From assembly GCF_016772415.1 (NCBI RefSeq), contig NZ_JAGSGD010000001.1, positions 1,885,501 through 1,949,500 of the forward strand: a DNA stretch of 64,000 nucleotides, written 5' to 3'. The position numbers were made by a program, and so were the translations under genes. The notes under the pieces were generated by a model that had not been told where the DNA came from, did not search any database, and saw nothing but the letters and a program-made list of their open reading frames with translations. Below, one piece after another: positions 54,650 to 63,963 of the stretch. How positions within the stretch are numbered: position 1 is the stretch's first letter; each line of letters starts with the position of its first letter. The stretch is from Phenylobacterium glaciei. GTDB lineage: Bacteria > Pseudomonadota > Alphaproteobacteria > Caulobacterales > Caulobacteraceae.

Positions 54650-57600
54650 GCGGGCCCTCGGACATCGAGGAGGCCGTCCACGAGGTGGAAGAGGCCGTGG
54701 CGGCGGTCGCCAGGAGCCGCAGTCTGCCCAAGGCCATCGTCGCCATCTGCGCGATCATCGCCATCGTGTTCGGCGGCCTGCTGCTCACCACCCGATACGG
54801 CGTGCTGCTGCCCCAGGGCCGGCTGCTGATCGAGGCCCGCGCCAATGGCCTGAAGCTCGGCCGCTTCGGCAAGCTGCGGGTCGAGGGCCTGTCGGGCGAC
54901 GTCTGGCGCCATTTCAACGTGCGGCGCCTGACTATCTCTGACGAGAAGGGCGTCTGGCTGGAGGCCCGGAACCTGGACATTTCCTGGCGTTACGCCGAAC
55001 TCCTGACCCGAAAACTGCACGCCGAGGCGATCACGGCCGAGCAGGTCACTCTGCTGCGGCGCCCGACCTTGACGCCCAAGCAGAAGTCCAGCGGCCTGCC
55101 GGTCTCCTTCGACATCGACCTGATCAAGACCCGCCTGGAGCTGCAGCCGGCCTTCAGCTACCGGCGCGGGGTCTATGACGTGACGGGCGATCTCGACGTC
55201 CAGCGCGGCGGGGGCGGCCAGCAGGGCAAGATTTCCGCCGCCAGCGTCCTGCACGCCGGCGACCACCTGAACCTGCAGTTTGACCTGGGCAAGACCCGGC
55301 CCTTGCTCTTGGTCGCCGATGTCCACGAGGCCCAGGGCGGGGCGCTGGCCGGCGCGGCGGGCCTGCCCGCCGACCAGGCCTTCGATGTGAAGGCCCGCGC
55401 CGACGGCAAGGAAAGCCAGGGCAGGATCACCGCCGTCGCCACCTCCGGCGCCGCCAAGCCCCTGGAGATCCAGGGCGCCTGGACCCCTCAGGGCGGCCAG
55501 GCCAATGGCCGTCTGGACCTCACCGCCTCGACCCTGACTCGCAAGCTGTCGGCCCGCCTAGGACCCCAGGCCCTGTTCGTCATCACCGGCGCCAAGGCCG
55601 AGCCCAAGCTCTATGATCTGACCGCTCGCGTGCAGTCGGCCAACCTGACCCTCGTCGCCAGGGGCAAGGGCAATCTCGGTGAGCGCCGCACCGGCCCCAA
55701 GGGCCTGGCGCTCACCCTCGACACCGCCAACCTCACCAAGATCAGCGGCGGGCCGCAGATGGGCGCGGCGCGCGCCGCGGGCATCCTCACCGGCACGACC
55801 GACGACGCCCGCTTCGTCGGCACGGTGTCCATCGACAGCCTGAAGCTCGGATCCTACGGCCTCGACCGCGTCAGCGGTCCGGTCCAGCTCACCCGCAAGG
55901 CCGGGGTGCTGGGCGTGAAGGGCCAGGCCAGCGGCGCGGGCGGGACGGGGACCGGCCTGCTCGCCGCCATCCTCGGCGCCAAGCCTGCCGCCAGCTTCGA
56001 CGCCCAGCGCCTGGCCGATGGCCGGCTGTCCCTGCGCGACCTGCAGGCCACCGGCGCCGGCCTGAAGGTCCAGGCCAGCGGTGGCCGAGGCCTGATCGGC
56101 GGCCTCAACTTCAAGGGCAAGGCTGAGGTCTCCAACCTCGCCGCCGCCAGGACCGGCGCCAAGGGCTCGGCCAGCGCCACCTGGAGCGCCACCCAAGGCG
56201 GCCCCGGCACGCCCTGGACCCTGACCGCCGACGCCAAGGGCGCCAAGTTCGCGTCGGGCTACGCCGAACTCGACCGCCTTCTGGGCGCCTCGCCGCGCCT
56301 CGCCGCCAAGGGCAATATCCAGAGCGGCAAGATCTCGCTCGCCAACGCCGACCTCACCGGCGCGGCCGTGAAGGCCTCCAGCGCCGGCGTCCTCGAAAAC
56401 GGCGCCCTGAAGTTCAAGCTCGACTGGTCCGCCGACGGCCCGTTCCGCGCCGGCCCGGTGGAGATCACCGGCAAGGCCAAGGGGGCGGGCGCCATCACCG
56501 GCACGCTCAGCCAGCCCCGCGCCGACCTGTTGGCTGACTTCGACGCCCTCGACGTGCCGCGCCTGCCGCTGAAGGCCGCGCACATGACCCTGACCTTCAT
56601 GCGCCGCCCCGACGGTTCCAGCGGCCTGGTGACGCTCGCGGCCGCCAGCGAGTACGGGCCGGCGGCGGCCAAGGCCGCTTTCCGCTTCCCGCAGGGTGGG
56701 GTGGACCTCACCGACCTGGCCATCGACGCCGGCGGCCTGAAAGCCACGGGCGATCTGGCCCTGCGCCGGTCCACGCCGTCGTCGGCCGACCTCAAGATCG
56801 CGCTCGGGAAGGGCGCCTTCCTCGCCGCCGGCCAGGTGACCGGCGCGGTCAAGATCGTCGACGCCTCGGGCGGCCCCCGCGCCAGCCTCGACCTGCGGGC
56901 CGAAAACGCCGTCCTGCCCGGGTCCCAGGTGGCCATCAGCACGGCGCGCGTCACCGCCGACGGCCCGCTGGACCGGCTGCCCTACGCCGCCGACGTCAAG
57001 GGCGCCTCGCGCAACGGACCCTGGGCCTTCAACGGCAAGGGCGTCATCACCGGGACCAAGCCCGGCTACCTCATCGCCTTCGACGGCATGGGCCGCTACG
57101 GCCGCCGCGACCTCCACACCCTGGAGACCGCGGTCTTCAAGGTCGGCGGCCCCGAGCGTAGCGCGCGCCTGCGCCTGGCCGCCTCTGACGGTGGTGAGAT
57201 CGACCTGGACGGCAGGCTGGCCGGGGACACCGCCCAAGTCCGCGCCCAGCTGCGCCAGCTGGGTCTGGGCCTCTTCAATGAGGACCTCACCGGCAAGATC
57301 GACGCCGACCTCAACCTGGCCGGCAAGGGCGCCCGCCTCGACGGGACGCTTGACGCCAGGCTGGAGGACGCCCGGGCCAAGGGCTCCGACGTCTCTCAGG
57401 GCCTGGATGGTGTGCTCAAGGCCCGGCTGGCCGACAGCGTCATGACCCTCGACGCCGACTTCACCAACACCGGCGGCCTCAAGGCCACCGCCAACCTGGT
57501 CCTGCCGGCCGAGGCCTCGGCCGCGCCGTTCCGCGTCGCCATCAACCGCCAGAAGCCCATTCGCGGCCGCTTCTTCGCCGATGGTGAGGTCAAGCCGCTC

Positions 57601-58830
57601 TGGGACCTTCTGGTGGGCGGCGAGCGGGAGCTGGCGGGGCGCGTGCGAATGGAGGGGACCATCGGCGGCTCCCTCGCCGACGTGAAGACCACCGGCCAGG
57701 CCTCCGTCGACGACGGCCGGTTCTCCGACGGCGCCACCGGCCTGACCCTTCGCAACGTCACCGTGCGCTCGACCCTCACCGAGAACGTCATCAACGTCTC
57801 CCTGGCGACAGGGGTGGATGGCCATGGCGGCAGCGTTTCAGGGTCCGGCCGGATCAGCCAGGACGGGGTCAGCACCTTCAAGCTGGACCTGACGGCCTTC
57901 CGGCTGATCGACAATGACCAGGCGACCGCGTCCGCCTCGGGTCGCGTCACCCTTGACCGCGCCGTGGACGGCAAGGTCCGGCTGGCCGGCGCCCTGACCC
58001 TCGACCGGGCCGATGTCTCCGCCCGAACTCCCACGCCCTCCGGCGTGGTCGCCATGGAGGTCACGGAGGTCAACAAGCCCGTCGACCTGGCCGGCGCTGG
58101 GGCGCTCACGCCCACGCGGGCGGGGCTATCTGTCGCCCTCGACGTGACCCTCAAGGCTCCGCGCCGGGTGTTCCTGCGGGGCAGGGGCCTGGACGTGGAG
58201 CTGTCCCTGGACGCCCATGTGGGCGGAACCACCAGCCGTCCGGCCCTGACCGGCGTCGCCCGCGTGGTGCGCGGCGACTACGACTTCGCCGGCAAGCGGT
58301 TCGAGTTCGACGACCGTGGCGTGGTCTATCTGGCCACCTCGCCCAAGGACATCCGCCTCAGCCTTTCGGCCACCCGCGACGACCCCTCGCTCACCGCCGT
58401 GGTCAGCATCCGCGGCACAGCGGCCAAGCCGGAGATCACCCTGTCGTCGACGCCCACCCTGCCCAATGACGAGGTGCTGTCCAACGTCCTGTTCGGCCGC
58501 TCGGCCTCGCAGCTGTCGCCCCTTGAAGCGGCTCAGCTCGCCTCGGCCCTGTCGTCCCTGGCGGGCGGGGGCGGCTTCGATGTGATCGGCAACCTGCGCA
58601 CCTTCGCCGGCCTAGACCGGCTCGCGGTGGGCGGCGGCGGCGAAAGCGGCATGACAATTTCCGGCGGTAAGTATTTGACTGACGACGTCTATCTGGAACT
58701 CACCGGCGGCGGGCGCGAAGGCCCCTCGGCCCAGGTGGAGTGGCGCGTCCGCAAGAACCTGTCCATTCTCTCCAAGCTGGCCAGCCAGGGCGACGCCAAG
58801 CTCGCCGTGCGCTGGCGCAAGGACTACTGA
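54646..58830 (+). CDS. tamB: TamB, inner-membrane-anchored translocation/assembly protein
   Basis: TamB spans the periplasm as a lipid-transfer-like beta-taco and works with TamA. The start is TTG at 54646, overlapping the tamA stop; the frame upstream of it is the antisense of nothing useful and lies inside tamA. The 1,394-residue protein has one N-terminal membrane anchor (about residues 30-50), a long stretch of short beta repeats rich in Gly/Ala/Asp, and the C-terminal DUF490 domain with VARVVRGDYDFAGKRFEFDDRGVVYL, LSSTPTLPNDEVLSNVLFGRS and a terminal LAVRWRKDY. Typical length and order. Confidence 0.93.
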   Translation: MSGPSDIEEAVHEVEEAVAAVARSRSLPKAIVAICAIIAIVFGGLLLTTRYGVLLPQGRLLIEARANGLKLGRFGKLRVEGLSGDVWRHFNVRRLTISDEKGVWLEARNLDISWRYAELLTRKLHAEAITAEQVTLLRRPTLTPKQKSSGLPVSFDIDLIKTRLELQPAFSYRRGVYDVTGDLDVQRGGGGQQGKISAASVLHAGDHLNLQFDLGKTRPLLLVADVHEAQGGALAGAAGLPADQAFDVKARADGKESQGRITAVATSGAAKPLEIQGAWTPQGGQANGRLDLTASTLTRKLSARLGPQALFVITGAKAEPKLYDLTARVQSANLTLVARGKGNLGERRTGPKGLALTLDTANLTKISGGPQMGAARAAGILTGTTDDARFVGTVSIDSLKLGSYGLDRVSGPVQLTRKAGVLGVKGQASGAGGTGTGLLAAILGAKPAASFDAQRLADGRLSLRDLQATGAGLKVQASGGRGLIGGLNFKGKAEVSNLAAARTGAKGSASATWSATQGGPGTPWTLTADAKGAKFASGYAELDRLLGASPRLAAKGNIQSGKISLANADLTGAAVKASSAGVLENGALKFKLDWSADGPFRAGPVEITGKAKGAGAITGTLSQPRADLLADFDALDVPRLPLKAAHMTLTFMRRPDGSSGLVTLAAASEYGPAAAKAAFRFPQGGVDLTDLAIDAGGLKATGDLALRRSTPSSADLKIALGKGAFLAAGQVTGAVKIVDASGGPRASLDLRAENAVLPGSQVAISTARVTADGPLDRLPYAADVKGASRNGPWAFNGKGVITGTKPGYLIAFDGMGRYGRRDLHTLETAVFKVGGPERSARLRLAASDGGEIDLDGRLAGDTAQVRAQLRQLGLGLFNEDLTGKIDADLNLAGKGARLDGTLDARLEDARAKGSDVSQGLDGVLKARLADSVMTLDADFTNTGGLKATANLVLPAEASAAPFRVAINRQKPIRGRFFADGEVKPLWDLLVGGERELAGRVRMEGTIGGSLADVKTTGQASVDDGRFSDGATGLTLRNVTVRSTLTENVINVSLATGVDGHGGSVSGSGRISQDGVSTFKLDLTAFRLIDNDQATASASGRVTLDRAVDGKVRLAGALTLDRADVSARTPTPSGVVAMEVTEVNKPVDLAGAGALTPTRAGLSVALDVTLKAPRRVFLRGRGLDVELSLDAHVGGTTSRPALTGVARVVRGDYDFAGKRFEFDDRGVVYLATSPKDIRLSLSATRDDPSLTAVVSIRGTAAKPEITLSSTPTLPNDEVLSNVLFGRSASQLSPLEAAQLASALSSLAGGGGFDVIGNLRTFAGLDRLAVGGGGESGMTISGGKYLTDDVYLELTGGGREGPSAQVEWRVRKNLSILSKLASQGDAKLAVRWRKDY

Positions 58831-58892
58831 GCGCGACAGCCGAAAGTGGACACCGGTTTCGGCGCCCGTCGCGCGACAAGAAGGGACTGAGC

Positions 58893-59255
58893 ATGAGACG
58901 GGTGCTGATCGGGGCTTTGCTGGCGCTGGCGGCCTGCGAGAAGCCGCTCAAGCCCCCGTTGCACACCGGCGTCTGCTGGCGCCTCGTGGACGGCATGAAC
59001 GGCAAGCCGGACTTCCGCCCCATGCGCACCGAGGTCCCGACCCTCCAGGCCTGCGCCATCCAGCTCGAAGGCCTGCACCTGAAGCACACGGTCCCGATGA
59101 CCGGCGCCTACCAGGGCCAGATCATCTACGTCACCGACGAGGACGTGGTCGCCGCCGCCAGCAGCACCGCCAAGCGCTACCCGCTGTTCACGCCGGAGCA
59201 GCGGGCTGAGGTGGATCGGGGGCTGAGGTTGTTGATGGAACAGGACCTTCGCTAG
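58893..59255 (+). CDS. Small lipoprotein, paralog of the one at 29741
   Basis: The 120-residue protein has a lipoprotein signal with lipobox LAAC (Cys at residue 15), GVCWRL near residue 29, LQACAIQLEGL and MTGAYQGQIIYV, in the same order as the 29741 protein. The C-terminal 30 residues (KRYPLFTPEQRAEVDRGLRLLM) are unrelated to that paralog. GAAGGGAC precedes the ATG. It follows tamB closely. Function unknown. Confidence 0.7.
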   Translation: MRRVLIGALLALAACEKPLKPPLHTGVCWRLVDGMNGKPDFRPMRTEVPTLQACAIQLEGLHLKHTVPMTGAYQGQIIYVTDEDVVAAASSTAKRYPLFTPEQRAEVDRGLRLLMEQDLR

Positions 59256-59266
59256 CAACCCCGTTT

Positions 59267-59289
59267 CCTTCTCCCGCAAGGGGAGAAGG
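59267..59289. repeat. Short copy of the CTTCTCCC...GGGAGAAG hairpin repeat
   Basis: CCTTCTCCCGCAAGGGGAGAAGG is the core of the element at 44456-44615. It lies between the convergent lipoprotein and phhA genes, and may act as a bidirectional terminator-like hairpin. Confidence 0.7.
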
Positions 59290-59308
59290 AAGACCCCGGT
59301 ACACCCCG

Positions 59309-60163
59309 CTAGGCCTTCGCCGCCGCATAGGCCTGCGTGCCCTGCGTGAACACCTGGTCCCCGGGCTCGATCGCCGCGATGGGGATATCCCCTGACCGCG
59401 CCAGACGCCCATAGAGCGCCCCGAAGTCCTGCAGGGTCGCGTCCAGCAGGGCCTGCAGGGACGGGATCACGAAGTAGACCTGCTGGAAGTCGTCGATCCG
59501 GTAGGGGGTGCGCATCACCCGCTCCAGATCAAACCCCAGCCGGTTGGGGGAGGGGTCGTCCAGGGCGAAGATCGACTCCGCGTGGGACGAGACGATGCCC
59601 GCGCCGTAAATCCGCAAACCCTGCGGCGTCTCCAGCAGCCCGAACTCGACCGTGTACCAATAGAGCCTGGCCAGATTGTGCAACTGGCCCCGGTCCAGCG
59701 CCCGCAGGCCGCCTTCTCCGTAGGCCTGCATATAATCGGCGAAGATCGGGTCGGTCAGCATCGGCACGTGGCCGAACACATCGTGGAAGACGTCCGGCTC
59801 TTGCAGATAGTCCAGCTGCTCGGGCTTGCGGATGAACCGGCCGGCCGGGAAGCGGCGGTTGGCCAGATGGTCGAAGAACACCTCGTCCGGAACCAGGCCC
59901 GGCACGGCGACGACGCTCCAGCCGGTCAGCAGGTTCATCTCCTCATTGATCCGCGCGAAGTCGGGAATGCCGCCGCGATGCAGGTCCAGGGCGTCCAGCC
60001 CGTGCAGGAAGGCGTCGCAGGCCCGGCCCGGCAGCAGCCTGGACTGCCGCTCATAGAGGGTCATCCACACCTGGTGCTCGGCGCGCGTATAGGCCGCCCA
60101 GTCCTGGTCGATGGTCCAGTCGGACCGCGCGCCCGGAGGCGGGGTGAAGCCGTCAGCGCTCAT
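59309..60163 (-). CDS. phhA: Phenylalanine 4-monooxygenase
   Basis: PhhA hydroxylates phenylalanine to tyrosine using tetrahydropterin, oxygen and iron. The 284-residue protein is the short bacterial form without the regulatory ACT domain and has iron ligands in DVFHDVFGHVP (two His) and the Glu of YWYTVEFGLL, plus SSHAESIFAL and the pterin-site segment. It stands alone on the minus strand, convergent with the small lipoprotein gene. Confidence 0.94.
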   Translation of the reverse strand: MSADGFTPPPGARSDWTIDQDWAAYTRAEHQVWMTLYERQSRLLPGRACDAFLHGLDALDLHRGGIPDFARINEEMNLLTGWSVVAVPGLVPDEVFFDHLANRRFPAGRFIRKPEQLDYLQEPDVFHDVFGHVPMLTDPIFADYMQAYGEGGLRALDRGQLHNLARLYWYTVEFGLLETPQGLRIYGAGIVSSHAESIFALDDPSPNRLGFDLERVMRTPYRIDDFQQVYFVIPSLQALLDATLQDFGALYGRLARSGDIPIAAIEPGDQVFTQGTQAYAAAKA

Positions 60164-60274
60164 GAGCGCAGAATGGGGCCAATCGACCGAAAGTTCCGTT
60201 CGAACTGCGCCGTTTTTCGGGGGTCGCCCGCGAAAACCTTGCGTCGGCGGGCGCGAAAAGCCCCCAGCCGTGCC

Positions 60275-60661
60275 TTAGTGGCTGATGCGCGGCCGCAGGG
60301 TGTAGTGGCCCTCGGCGAAGGATTCGAAGATCAGCGGGGCCTGCGGGTGGCCCACCGGCTCACCGCTCTCGTCGGGCAGCAGGTTCTGCTCGGAGACATA
60401 GGCGACGTAGGAGTTGTCATCGTTCTCGGCCAGCAGGTGATAGAACGGCTGGTCCTTGCGCGGCCGGATACGCTCCGGGATCGACTGCCACCACTCCTCG
60501 GTATTGGCGAAGGTGGGGTCGACGTCGAAGATCACGCCGCGGAACGCGAACACGCGGTGCTTCACGACATCGCCGATGGCGAACTTGGCCAGCCGCACGT
60601 CCGCGATCGCCGCGGGGTTGGGCAAGTGGCCAGCGTTTGGCTTTTCGAGTCGAGCGTCCAT
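60275..60661 (-). CDS. hspQ: Heat shock protein HspQ
   Basis: HspQ is a small hemimethylated-DNA-binding-type protein that modulates Lon proteolysis in enterobacteria. The 128-residue protein contains KFAIGDVVKHRVFAFRGVIFDVDPTF and QPFYHLLAENDDNSYVAYVSEQNLLPD, the family core, with about 20 extra residues at the N-terminus. It is divergent from ppx across a 226-base gap. Confidence 0.88.
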   Translation of the reverse strand: MDARLEKPNAGHLPNPAAIADVRLAKFAIGDVVKHRVFAFRGVIFDVDPTFANTEEWWQSIPERIRPRKDQPFYHLLAENDDNSYVAYVSEQNLLPDESGEPVGHPQAPLIFESFAEGHYTLRPRISH

Positions 60662-60832
60662 GAACAGAATCTACACCGTCGTACCTAACTGGGAGGTGAA
60701 CGTAACGCTCACGCGTCCGTGTTCAAGAGCGCGCCTTCCGGCAGGCGAATGGTCTTGCTACAGTCGCCTTGAAACGAGGCGCCCGTACCGGTGTCTGCGA
60801 GGACTTAAGGTTGTCCATGTCTGAGGCGCGCA

Positions 60833-60853
60833 GAAACACGCTACGCGTGTTTC
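60833..60853. promoter_or_regulatory. Inverted repeat between hspQ and ppx
   Basis: GAAACACGC (60833-60841) and GCGTGTTTC (60845-60853) form a perfect 9-base dyad with a 3-base spacer, 35 bases before the ppx start. It could be a regulator site or a hairpin in the ppx leader. The rest of the 226-base gap shows nothing I recognise. Confidence 0.5.
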
Positions 60854-60887
60854 CCCCTCTTGGTTTACGCGCTTTCCAGGCGCCTGA

Positions 60888-62012
60888 ATGAGCGATCAGG
60901 CTGGAAGCGCGTCCGCGCCCGGCGCCATGCCGAATGGCCGGGAAAGGTCGGGGAGTGATGCGCCTTGTTATGGCGCCCTCGACCTCGGAACCAACAACTG
61001 CAGGCTGCTGATCGCCACGCCGTCGGGCAAGAGCTTCCGGGTGGTGGAGGCCTATTCGCGCATCGTGCGGTTGGGGGAGGGGCTCAGCGCCAGCGGCCGC
61101 CTGTCCGAGGTCGCCATGGAACGCGCCATGGCCGCGCTGAAGGTCAGCGCCGAAAAGGTCCGCCGCCGCCGGGTCATCAAGCTCAAGGCCATCGCGACGC
61201 AAGCCTGCCGCATGGCCGAGAACGGCCAGGAATTCATCGACCGTGTCTTCGAAGAGACCGGCCTGCGCCTGCAGATCATCGCGCCGCGGGAAGAGGCCCA
61301 GCTCTCCGTCGCCGGCTGCCTGAACCTGCTGGACCGCAGCGCCGACGCCGCCCTGGTGGTGGACGTGGGCGGGGGCTCCACCGAGCTGTCCTGGGTCGAC
61401 CTCAAGGGCGAGGGCCTGGGCGGCGAGCTCAGCACCTTCGTGGCCTCCAAGCTGCCCATCAAGGCCTGGCTCTCCATCCCCATCGGCGTCGTCACCCTGG
61501 CCGAGCAATTCCCGGAGGGCGCGGAGCCTACCGAGGCCTGGTTCCGGGCCATGGTCGACCGGGTGAAGCTCGACCTCGCCGCCTTCCGCCACGCCGACCC
61601 GATGCGGCCGATCTTCGACGAGGACCGCGCCCACCTGATCGGCACCTCGGGCGCCATCACCAGCCTGGCCGGCATGCACCTGCGCCTGCCGCGCTATGAC
61701 CGGTCCCGTGTCGACGGCATCTGGATGACGCGGGCCGAGTGCGAGGGCGCCGCCAATCTGCTGCTGGGCCTCACAGCCCAGCAGCGGGCCGACCAGCCCT
61801 GCATTGGCCCCGACCGCTCCGACCTGGTTCTGGCCGGCGCCGCCATCCTCCAGGCGGTGCAGGAACTCTGGCCCTGCACCCGCGTCCGTGTCGCTGACCG
61901 TGGCCTGCGCGAGGGCATCTTGATGTCCCTGATGTCCGAAAGCGGCGGCGCCAAGCGCCGCAAACGCCGCCGCGGCCGTCGCGGCAAACCCATGCCCCAG
62001 GCCGCCGAATGA
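60888..62012 (+). CDS. Exopolyphosphatase/pppGpp phosphohydrolase family protein
   Basis: The 374-residue protein has the actin-like ATPase phosphate loops GALDLGTNNCRLLIA near residue 29 and LVVDVGGGSTELSWVD near 162, and the third motif HLIGTSGAITSLAGMH. It has the short Ppx/GppA form without the C-terminal HD domain. It degrades polyphosphate or pppGpp; sequence alone does not separate these. The C-terminus is unusually basic (KRRKRRRGRRGK). It overlaps rlmE (ATGA); the Ppx-RlmE pair is common in alphaproteobacteria. Confidence 0.92.
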   Translation: MSDQAGSASAPGAMPNGRERSGSDAPCYGALDLGTNNCRLLIATPSGKSFRVVEAYSRIVRLGEGLSASGRLSEVAMERAMAALKVSAEKVRRRRVIKLKAIATQACRMAENGQEFIDRVFEETGLRLQIIAPREEAQLSVAGCLNLLDRSADAALVVDVGGGSTELSWVDLKGEGLGGELSTFVASKLPIKAWLSIPIGVVTLAEQFPEGAEPTEAWFRAMVDRVKLDLAAFRHADPMRPIFDEDRAHLIGTSGAITSLAGMHLRLPRYDRSRVDGIWMTRAECEGAANLLLGLTAQQRADQPCIGPDRSDLVLAGAAILQAVQELWPCTRVRVADRGLREGILMSLMSESGGAKRRKRRRGRRGKPMPQAAE

Positions 62013-62725
62013 CCGACGAACTCCCCCCGGCCCGCAAGCGCATGGTCAAGCCGCCCATGGGCGGCACCGAAGAGGGCCGCGGCAAGCCCGCGCGCCTGAA
62101 GACCGCCAAGATGCGGACCCCGTCCTCCCAGGCCTGGCTGTCGCGCCAGGTCAATGACCCCTTCGCCGCCAAGGCCAGGGCCCACGGCTACCGCTCCCGC
62201 GCAGCCTATAAGCTGACCGAGCTCGACGACCGCCTGCACCTGCTGAAACCCGGCATCCGGGTCATCGACCTGGGCGCGGCCCCCGGCGGCTGGACCCAGG
62301 TGTCCGTCGAGCGCGGCGTCACCAACATCGTCGGCGTCGACCTCTTACCGGTCGATCCGATCTCGCCGGCCCAGATCATCGAGATGGACTTCACCGACCC
62401 TGAATGCGGCCCGCTGCTGATCAGGATGCTGGGCGGCGCCCCCGACGTCGTGCTGTCGGACATGGCCCCCAACACCGTCGGCCACCGCAAGACCGACCAC
62501 CTGCGGATCATGGGCCTGATCGAGATCGGCGTGGACTTCGCCATCAGCGTGCTGAAACCCGGCGGGTCCTTCATCGCCAAGGCCTTCCAGGGCGGCGAAA
62601 CCTCCCTGGTCATCGCCAACCTCAAGCACCACTTCACCGAGGTGAAGAACATGAAACCCAAGGCTTCGCGCGCGGACAGTTCCGAGACCTACCTGGTGGC
62701 GACCGGGTTCAAGGGGCGGAAGTAG
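62009..62725 (+). CDS. rlmE: 23S rRNA 2'-O-ribose methyltransferase RlmE (RrmJ/FtsJ)
   Basis: RlmE methylates the 2'-hydroxyl of U2552 in the 23S rRNA A loop. The 238-residue protein has the SAM motif VIDLGAAPGGWTQV and the catalytic K-D-K-E residues: Lys in SRAAYKL, Asp in VVLSDMAPN, Lys in FIAKAFQGG, and Glu in SSETYLVATGFK. A basic N-terminal extension (about 45 residues) precedes the core. It is coupled to the ppx-type gene. Confidence 0.95.
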   Translation: MTDELPPARKRMVKPPMGGTEEGRGKPARLKTAKMRTPSSQAWLSRQVNDPFAAKARAHGYRSRAAYKLTELDDRLHLLKPGIRVIDLGAAPGGWTQVSVERGVTNIVGVDLLPVDPISPAQIIEMDFTDPECGPLLIRMLGGAPDVVLSDMAPNTVGHRKTDHLRIMGLIEIGVDFAISVLKPGGSFIAKAFQGGETSLVIANLKHHFTEVKNMKPKASRADSSETYLVATGFKGRK

Positions 62726-62784
62726 CTTCCCCATCCACGATGCCGCGCTCTAAGCTTCCCCGCAACAAACAAGGGGAGGCGACA

Positions 62785-63909
62785 ATGGCTGACGGTTCGG
62801 TGCGCGGCTTCACGGCTGACAACTATTCCAAGGTCCGCGAGGCCTTCCAGGCCAACCTGGCCTCCGGCGCCGACGTCGGCGCGTCCTTCTGCGCCACGGT
62901 CGACGGCGAGACGGTGGTCGACCTCTGGGGCGGCTGGGCCGACGCGGAGAAGACCCGGCCTTGGGAAGCCGACACCATCGTCAACGTCTATTCCACCACC
63001 AAGACCATGACGGCGCTGACCGCCCTGCTGCTGGCCGACCGCGGAGAGCTCGATTTCGCAGCCCCGGTCGCCAAGTATTGGCCGGAGTTCGCCGCCAACG
63101 GCAAGGCCGACGTCAAGGTCAGCCACCTGATGAGCCATTCCGCCGGCCTCTCGGGCTGGAAGGAACCGATCACCACCGAGGACCTCTACGACTGGGAAAA
63201 GGCCACCTCCCTGCTGGCCGCCCAGGCGCCCTATTGGACGCCGGGCTCCGCGCCGGGCTACCACGCCCTGACCCAGGGCTACCTGGTGGGCGAGGTGGTG
63301 CGCCGCATCACCGGCAAGTCCCTGGGGACCGTCTTCCGCCAGGAGATCGCTGAGCCCCTGGGCGCCGACTTCCATATCGGTCTGCCGGCCAGCGAGGATG
63401 CCCGCGTCGCCGACCTGATCCCGCCGCCGCCGGGCGCCGGCATCGCCGACGGCGAGCAGTCCGAGCTGGTGGCCAACATGTCCCGCAATCCCGGCATCGA
63501 TCCGGTGGCCACCCGTACCCGGGCCTGGCGCGGCGCCGAGATCCCCGCCGCCGGGGGTACGGGCAATGCCCGCTCGGTGGCTGAGATCCATGTCCTGCTG
63601 GCCAATGGCGGCGTCGCCAAGGGCAAGCGCATCCTCTCCGAGGCCGGCTGCCGCAAGGCCCTGGAACTGCAGGTGGAGGGAACCGACCTGATCCTCGGCG
63701 GCCCGGCCCGCTTCGGCATGGGCTTCGGCCTGCCGAGCGCCACCGTCCCCATGCGCAACCCCAACACCATCTACTGGGGCGGCTATGGCGGCTCGCTGAT
63801 CATCATCGACATGGATGCGCGCACCACAGTCGCCTACGCCATGAACAAGATGGCCCCCACCACCACCGGCGACATGCGCGCCTTCGGCCTGATGATGGCG
63901 ATGGGGTAA
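62785..63909 (+). CDS. Serine hydrolase, beta-lactamase/EstB (class C fold) family
   Basis: The 374-residue protein has the SxxK motif as S-T-T-K in NVYSTTKTMTAL (about residue 69), the Tyr of PGYHALTQGYLVGEV (about 158), and a late GGYGGS block that replaces KTG, as in EstB-type esterases rather than true beta-lactamases. There is no signal peptide, so it is probably cytoplasmic and acts on esters. I take the ATG at 62785 after AGGGGAGG; the frame continues upstream into rlmE only as a shadow. Confidence 0.87.
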   Translation: MADGSVRGFTADNYSKVREAFQANLASGADVGASFCATVDGETVVDLWGGWADAEKTRPWEADTIVNVYSTTKTMTALTALLLADRGELDFAAPVAKYWPEFAANGKADVKVSHLMSHSAGLSGWKEPITTEDLYDWEKATSLLAAQAPYWTPGSAPGYHALTQGYLVGEVVRRITGKSLGTVFRQEIAEPLGADFHIGLPASEDARVADLIPPPPGAGIADGEQSELVANMSRNPGIDPVATRTRAWRGAEIPAAGGTGNARSVAEIHVLLANGGVAKGKRILSEAGCRKALELQVEGTDLILGGPARFGMGFGLPSATVPMRNPNTIYWGGYGGSLIIIDMDARTTVAYAMNKMAPTTTGDMRAFGLMMAMG

Positions 63910-63927
63910 ATCACCACGACGCCCAAC

Positions 63928-63963
63928 AATCGTCATCCCCGGGCTTGTCCCGGGGACCCATGA
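63928..63963. repeat. Palindromic intergenic repeat at the right end
   Basis: The sequence CGTCATCCCCGGGCTTGTCCC followed by GGGGACCCATGATC contains the dyad CCCCGGG/CCCGGGG and resembles a dispersed intergenic repeat common in alphaproteobacterial genomes. It begins about 20 bases after the hydrolase stop. No gene is visible to the window end. Confidence 0.55.

Noticed and set aside
55558-57825. 755-codon minus-strand frame opposite tamB
   Set aside because: Antisense shadow; no motif, no start signal.
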